DNA of 18,398 nt from CALWZE01 sp036644375. GTDB lineage: Bacteria > Bacillota > Clostridia > Oscillospirales > Ruminococcaceae. A program made the translations under genes and the position numbers. The stretch spans positions 1 to 18,398 of the forward strand of contig JAVXQD010000042.1 of the NCBI GenBank assembly GCA_036644375.1. Direction: 5' to 3'. Below the pieces are notes generated by a model. The model ran no database searches. It was given only the letters and a program-made list of their open reading frames with translations, and was not told where the DNA came from. Of this stretch, positions 14,534 through 18,398 are shown piece after piece; position 1 is the first letter of the stretch, and every line of letters starts with the position of its first letter.

Positions 14534-15465
14534 TGAATAAGCTTGCGATATCCTCCTCGCCACATATAACAGGTTCCAACTCGACAAGAAAAATAATGCT
14601 GGACGTGATTATTGCTCTAATGCCTGCCGCAGCAGCCTCGTGCTGGATTTTCGGGATACGAGCGTTAATTTTAATCGCCGTTTGTGTTATTACTTGTGTT
14701 GCGGCTGAGGCGCTGTATTGTGTGATTGCGAAAAAACCAATACCTGTCGGTGACTTATCGGCGGTGGTGACAGGTATTATGCTTGCGTTCAATCTTCCGG
14801 CAAGCTTACCTGTTTGGCAGGCTGTGGTCGGATCGGTCGTGACAATAGTTGTTGTCAAACAGCTGTTCGGCGGCATCGGATGCAACTTTGTAAATCCTGC
14901 GCTTGCGGGACGTGTCATCATGGCGGTGTCATTTACGGGCACGATGGTAAATTACTCATTTCCGGATTCAGCCGTTGACCTGCTTTCAAGCTCAACGCCT
15001 CTGAGCGTAATCTGGGCGGGAAAGGCAGCCGAACTCGACCTCTGGCAACTGTTCATCGGAAGTCATGGCGGTGTTATCGGCGAGACAAGTTGTTTGGCGC
15101 TTCTTATCGGCGGGCTTTATCTGGTGCTCCGCAAGGTGATTAAGCCTATAATTCCGCTCGCTTACATAGGCTCGGCATATATATTTCTGACTCTGTTCGG
15201 CTGTGCTGCCCCGCTTGTTTCAATTCTTTCGGGTGGCCTTTTCCTCGGAGCAATTTTCATGGCGACTGATTATGTCACAACTCCGTATACCAACACCGGA
15301 AAGCTGATTTTCGGAATAGGATGCGGTCTGATTACCGCCGTCATTCGAACATTTGCAAATTCAACCGAGGGCGTGTCTTACGCGATACTTATAATGAATC
15401 TCCTGGTCCCATATATAAATCAATGGGTTCGCAGAAAACCATACGGAACGGAGGCGATACGATGA
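14533..15465 (+). CDS. rnfD: Rnf complex subunit RnfD
   Basis: A 310-residue integral membrane subunit carrying covalent FMN, part of the electron path across the membrane. It has about eight to ten hydrophobic helices. The conserved segments GCNFVNPALAGRVIM (116-130), GSHGGVIGETSCLALLIGG (176-194) and MATDYVTTP are present. The covalent FMN attachment Thr is expected at T155 in the motif LSSSTPL, where many relatives read SGATPL; the attaching Thr is kept. The start ATG overlaps the rnfC stop by one base, and the stop overlaps the rnfG start as ATGA, so translation is probably coupled. Confidence 0.96.
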   Translation: MNKLAISSSPHITGSNSTRKIMLDVIIALMPAAAASCWIFGIRALILIAVCVITCVAAEALYCVIAKKPIPVGDLSAVVTGIMLAFNLPASLPVWQAVVGSVVTIVVVKQLFGGIGCNFVNPALAGRVIMAVSFTGTMVNYSFPDSAVDLLSSSTPLSVIWAGKAAELDLWQLFIGSHGGVIGETSCLALLIGGLYLVLRKVIKPIIPLAYIGSAYIFLTLFGCAAPLVSILSGGLFLGAIFMATDYVTTPYTNTGKLIFGIGCGLITAVIRTFANSTEGVSYAILIMNLLVPYINQWVRRKPYGTEAIR

Positions 15466-16100
15466 GCGAAAAAACAGTAAAAAGCTCGGGCTCCGATATG
15501 CAGGAATCTCCTAAAAACAGCTTTTTCAACTCCGATATGCTTAAGCCGATTATTGTCCTTTCGGTTATATGTATTGTGGTTTCGGCTCTGCTGGCGCTGA
15601 CAAACAGCATTACGTCACCGATTATTGAGGCAAAGGCGCTTGAGGCGGCAGTGGCGACACGTAGGCTGGTGCTGCCGGATGCCACAAGCTTTACCGAACT
15701 TGAAACAACCGTCGAGGACGTTGTAAGTGTCCATAAGGACGATGGCGGAAGCGGATATGTGATTATAGCAATCGGGCACGGCTACAAGGGAGATGTTCCG
15801 GTTACTGTCGGGCTTGATAAAGACGGAAAAATAGTCGGCATAAGTGCGGATGCATCCCACGAAACTGCGAACGTCGGAAGCAAGGTGGGTCAGCCGGAAT
15901 ATTTAAATCAGTACATGGGTCTCGCCCCCGGTCAAACCGACAGCATTTCGGGTGCGACTCAGGCAAGCGAGGACAACGCAGGCGGTGCGTCTGCACAAGC
16001 AAATGTCGATATTCTCAGCGGTGCAACGATATCCAGCAAGGCAATCAACAGCGCCGTGAATCTTGTTTATGAAGCATTTAATGAAGTGAAGGAGGGTTAA
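15462..16100 (+). CDS. rnfG: Rnf complex subunit RnfG with two SGAT motifs
   Basis: A 212-residue subunit with one membrane helix (about 28-48) and an extracytoplasmic FMN domain. In the family, FMN is bound covalently to the Thr of a SGAT-type motif. The canonical site here is D183-I-L-S186-G-A-T189-ISSKAINSAVN. A second copy, S163-G-A-T166, follows TDSI and is joined to the first by an insert rich in Ala, Ser, Gly and Asn. The start is ATG at 15462, with GGAGG before it, overlapping the rnfD stop. The frame could be opened earlier but only within rnfD. AAGGAGGG overlapping the end of this gene serves rnfE. Confidence 0.94.
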   Translation: MSEKTVKSSGSDMQESPKNSFFNSDMLKPIIVLSVICIVVSALLALTNSITSPIIEAKALEAAVATRRLVLPDATSFTELETTVEDVVSVHKDDGGSGYVIIAIGHGYKGDVPVTVGLDKDGKIVGISADASHETANVGSKVGQPEYLNQYMGLAPGQTDSISGATQASEDNAGGASAQANVDILSGATISSKAINSAVNLVYEAFNEVKEG

Positions 16101-16102
16101 AC

Positions 16103-16765
16103 GTGAAAAAGCTAAAGCTTGTTACAAATGGTCTGTTTGACGAAAACCCTGTTCTTCGTCTTGTTCTGGGAACCTGCCCGACACTTGCAATTTCAGTTTC
16201 CGCATTGGGCGGAGTCGGCATGGGAATAGCGGCGACCTTTGTTCTTATCTGTTCAAATGCCGCGATTTCATCATTGCGAAAGGTAATACCAGACAAGGTG
16301 CGTATACCCGCATATATCACGATTATCGCCGGTTTTGTCACGATAATCCAGATGCTGATTCAGGCGTTTTCGCCCGCGCTCAACGAGATGCTCGGAATAT
16401 ACCTTCCACTGATTGTTGTCAACTGCATCATTCTCGGGCGCGCCGAGATGTTTGCAAGCAAAAACCCCGTACTTGATTCCGCGCTTGACGGGCTTGGCAT
16501 GGGTCTTGGATTTACACTTACACTGCTTGTCATGGGCACTATACGGGAGATAATCGGAGCAGGCACCATTTTCGGATTCCGCCTGTTTCCCGAACAGTTT
16601 GCAATTAAAATAATGACCATGTCACCCGGCGGCTTCTTTACTTTTGGCTGCCTTATCGCACTGCTCACCGCAATTTTGGCAAAAAAAGGCAAAACGCTGA
16701 CGATGTCACAAAACAAATGCCTTGGTTGTCAGGACTGCAAGGGCTGTGAGGAGGCAAAAATCTGA
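16103..16765 (+). CDS. rnfE: Rnf complex subunit RnfE with cysteine-rich tail
   Basis: A 220-residue membrane subunit with six hydrophobic helices that pairs with RnfA. The conserved cysteines C25 (LGTCPTLA) and C108 (VVNCIILGRAE) belong to the [2Fe-2S] cluster shared between RnfA and RnfE within the membrane. The start is GTG at 16103 with a strong AAGGAGGG (16089-16096) before it. After the last helix the protein carries a short polar tail with C206-x2-C209-x2-C212-x2-C215, ahead of EEAKI. This is a possible metal or cluster site on the cytoplasmic side. The stop overlaps the rnfA ATG by one base. Confidence 0.95.
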   Translation: MKKLKLVTNGLFDENPVLRLVLGTCPTLAISVSALGGVGMGIAATFVLICSNAAISSLRKVIPDKVRIPAYITIIAGFVTIIQMLIQAFSPALNEMLGIYLPLIVVNCIILGRAEMFASKNPVLDSALDGLGMGLGFTLTLLVMGTIREIIGAGTIFGFRLFPEQFAIKIMTMSPGGFFTFGCLIALLTAILAKKGKTLTMSQNKCLGCQDCKGCEEAKI

Positions 16766-17355
16766 TGAAACAACTTCTGATAATTCTGTTCACCATGATT
16801 CTCACCGAGAACTATGTTCTTGTTAAATTTCTTGGAATCTGTCCGTTTTTAGGCGTTTCGAAAAAGCTGGACTCCGCAATGGGTATGAGCGCGGCGGTAA
16901 CCGTCGTAATGGTGATTGCCTCTGCTGCCACATGGTGTATTCAAACCTTCTTGCTTGTTCCGCTTCGGCTGCAATATATGCAGACAATTGTATTTATTCT
17001 CGTGATTGCGGCACTGGTTCAGCTCGTTGAGTTTGCACTGAAAAAATATGTTCCCAAGCTTCACTCAACACTTGGAATATATCTGCCGCTCATTACCACA
17101 AACTGTGCAGTTCTCGGCGTTACGCTGCTCAACTTCACTAACGAATACTCCTTTGTGGAGTCCCTTGTCAACGGACTCGGAGCAGGACTTGGATTCATGC
17201 TTGCAATGGTTCTCTTTTCGGGCGTTCGGCGCTCCTTGCAGCGTGCAAAGCCGCCCAAATGCTTTGAGGGTCTGCCGATTACATTGGTCGCCGCGTCGCT
17301 CACATCGCTCACCTTTATGGGCTTTGCGGGTATCGTAGAGCACCTGTTCGGTTGA
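16765..17355 (+). CDS. rnfA: Rnf complex subunit RnfA
   Basis: A 196-residue membrane subunit with six helices, homologous to RnfE and inverted relative to it in the complex. The cysteines C26 (LGICPFLGVS) and C114 (TTNCAVLGV) provide the other half of the shared [2Fe-2S] site. The start ATG overlaps the rnfE stop (TGATG), and GAGG lies 10 bases before it. Length and motifs match the family without gaps. rnfB follows after 11 bases, with AGGAGG in the gap. Confidence 0.96.
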   Translation: MKQLLIILFTMILTENYVLVKFLGICPFLGVSKKLDSAMGMSAAVTVVMVIASAATWCIQTFLLVPLRLQYMQTIVFILVIAALVQLVEFALKKYVPKLHSTLGIYLPLITTNCAVLGVTLLNFTNEYSFVESLVNGLGAGLGFMLAMVLFSGVRRSLQRAKPPKCFEGLPITLVAASLTSLTFMGFAGIVEHLFG

Positions 17356-17366
17356 GGAGGGAAATT

Positions 17367-18230
17367 ATGAATATTTTATATGCAGTTCTCGTCCTGACGG
17401 GAATAGGGTTTCTCGCCGCCATCGGTCTTGTGGTTGCATCGAAGATTATGTTTGTCCCGACAAATGAAAACGTGGAAAAGGTCAGAGGGGTTCTGCCCGG
17501 TGCAAACTGCGGTGCCTGTGGGTTCGCGGGATGTGATGACTATGCCGCCGCTGTGGCAAAGGGCAGCGCAGAGACTAATCTGTGCGTTCCGGGAGCGGAT
17601 AAAACCGCAACTGCGGTTGCAGGCATCATGGGGCAAAAGGCTCTTGACGTAATAGAAAAAACCGCAGTGGTTGCATGCAAGGGCTGTACAGATAAGACGC
17701 CTCGCTTTGAGTACACGGGTGTCAAAACCTGCGCCGCCGCAAATATGCTGCACAGAGGCCCGTTGGGCTGCACCTATGGCTGTGAGGGATTGGGCGACTG
17801 TTTTGCGGCATGTCCATTCGATGCAATTTGCGTCAAAAACGGAGTTGCTCACATCGACGCAGACATATGTACCGGTTGCGCAAAGTGTGTGGCTGCCTGT
17901 CCCAAAAAGCTGATACATCTCGTGCCTAAAATTAAAAATTCCGCGGTTCTCTGCTCAAACAAGGATAAGGGAGCCGTCACTCGCAAGATATGCGGCAATG
18001 GCTGTATCGGCTGCATGAAGTGTGAAAAAATATGCGAACATGACGCAATTCACGTGGAAAACAACTGCGCCGCAATTGACACGACAAAATGTGTCCAATG
18101 TAAAAAATGCGAGGCGGAGTGCCCTGTCGGCGTGATAAGAATCGGGAAATTTGAAGCTGCAAAAAAGACGGTTCGTGTCTTATCAAAAAAAGGCGAAAAT
18201 TCCGAGGATTCAATTAACAAACAACCATAA
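17367..18230 (+). CDS. rnfB: Rnf complex subunit RnfB, multi-cluster ferredoxin
   Basis: The 287-residue subunit that accepts electrons from reduced ferredoxin. ATG at 17367 with AGGAGG directly before it is preferred over an in-frame upstream start at 17352, inside rnfA. A membrane helix (about 5-28) anchors it. The N-terminal cluster domain holds C48, C51, C56 and C73 (GANCGACGFAGC). Four further [4Fe-4S] motifs follow: C135, C139, C145, C149; C168, C171, C174, C178; C213, C216, C219, C223; and C242, C245, C248, C252. C104, C107 and C122 remain and may hold part of another cluster. The short Lys/Ser/Asn-rich tail has no known role. This is the last gene of the operon, followed by a terminator after about 20 bases. 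Confidence 0.96.
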   Translation: MNILYAVLVLTGIGFLAAIGLVVASKIMFVPTNENVEKVRGVLPGANCGACGFAGCDDYAAAVAKGSAETNLCVPGADKTATAVAGIMGQKALDVIEKTAVVACKGCTDKTPRFEYTGVKTCAAANMLHRGPLGCTYGCEGLGDCFAACPFDAICVKNGVAHIDADICTGCAKCVAACPKKLIHLVPKIKNSAVLCSNKDKGAVTRKICGNGCIGCMKCEKICEHDAIHVENNCAAIDTTKCVQCKKCEAECPVGVIRIGKFEAAKKTVRVLSKKGENSEDSINKQP

Positions 18231-18251
18231 AATCCCATCAGAATAAGCACC

Positions 18252-18295
18252 AAAGCCGTTTCGAAGCTTTTTATAAGCTCGAAGCGGCTTTTTGT
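18252..18295 (+). terminator. Rho-independent terminator of the rnf operon
   Basis: AAGCCG..TTCG..AGCTT on the left pairs with AAGCT..CGAA..CGGCTT on the right, with one mismatch, one bulge and a loop of about five, followed by TTTTT. It starts 22 bases after the rnfB stop codon. Confidence 0.9.
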
Positions 18296-18349
18296 ATTAA
18301 TTTCTTCTGAAGAACTCAATCGTAAATTCTTAAAATATGCAAAACAAGC

Positions 18350-18377
18350 TTGACATTCAGTACAACGGTGGTATACT
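18350..18377 (+). promoter_or_regulatory. Sigma-A promoter for a gene beyond the right edge
   Basis: A perfect TTGACA (18350-18355) and TATACT (18372-18377) are 16 bases apart. The predicted start near 18384 falls by the palindrome TAAAG-TTAG-CTTTA (18385-18398), a likely operator site. The gene it serves is not in the window. Confidence 0.75.
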
Positions 18378-18398
18378 CGTAAAGTAAAGTTAGCTTTA

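Noticed and set aside
1..18398. CRISPR array, insertion sequence or prophage
   Set aside because: No regular short direct repeats with spacers, no transposase and no phage structural genes were seen; the fragment at the left edge alone is not enough.

Overview
The window most likely comes from an anaerobic clostridial Firmicute, probably an uncultured Oscillospirales/Ruminococcaceae-type genome. Supporting this are strong AGGAGG-type ribosome binding sites with several GTG and TTG starts, sigma-A promoters, clostridial lipoprotein families (DUF4349, DUF4358), a c-di-GMP-I riboswitch ahead of a cell-wall adhesin, and a complete Rnf operon in the order C-D-G-E-A-B. The assignment is by inference; no 16S or marker gene is present. 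A run of 16 N at 8261-8276 marks a draft assembly.

Layout. 1-1750: the 3' end of an unrecognised gene (+), tRNA-Pro(UGG) (-) with its own promoter and terminator, a DUF4349 lipoprotein (-), and a tRNA-Thr(UGU)/tRNA-Tyr(GUA) pair (+) with promoter and terminator. 1770-7455: a single 1797-residue surface protein (-) with signal peptide, von Willebrand A domain with a complete MIDAS, seven DUF11 repeats, one Cna-B domain and a SPQTG sortase signal. Its leader carries a promoter, a c-di-GMP-I (GEMM) aptamer and an intrinsic terminator. 7608-9232: a diverged LytR-CpsA-Psr-like membrane protein interrupted by the assembly gap, then an orphan lipoprotein. 9308-9799: trmL (-). 9899-10054: a 51-residue small ORF. 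10238-11754: promoter, SGNH/GDSL-like membrane protein, DUF4358 lipoprotein, terminator. 11941-18295: promoter, glutaredoxin-like protein, family-2 glycosyltransferase, rnfCDGEAB, terminator. The right edge holds a strong promoter with a palindrome for a gene outside the window.

How the parts fit. The Rnf complex couples reduced ferredoxin oxidation to NAD+ reduction and ion export. Its six genes overlap or lie within a few bases of each other, and no strong promoter stands directly before rnfC, so the glutaredoxin-like gene and the glycosyltransferase may be the first genes of the same transcript. The most interesting unit is the adhesin: a second-messenger riboswitch controls a very large sortase-anchored protein whose sorting motif matches the (S/P)PXTG type known from Clostridioides difficile sortase B. 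In C. difficile some adhesins with such motifs are also under c-di-GMP riboswitch control, although by the other aptamer class. Other items worth a second look are a degenerate LCP protein, an SGNH protein with Asn at the usual His position, an RnfG with two SGAT motifs, and an RnfE with a four-cysteine tail.
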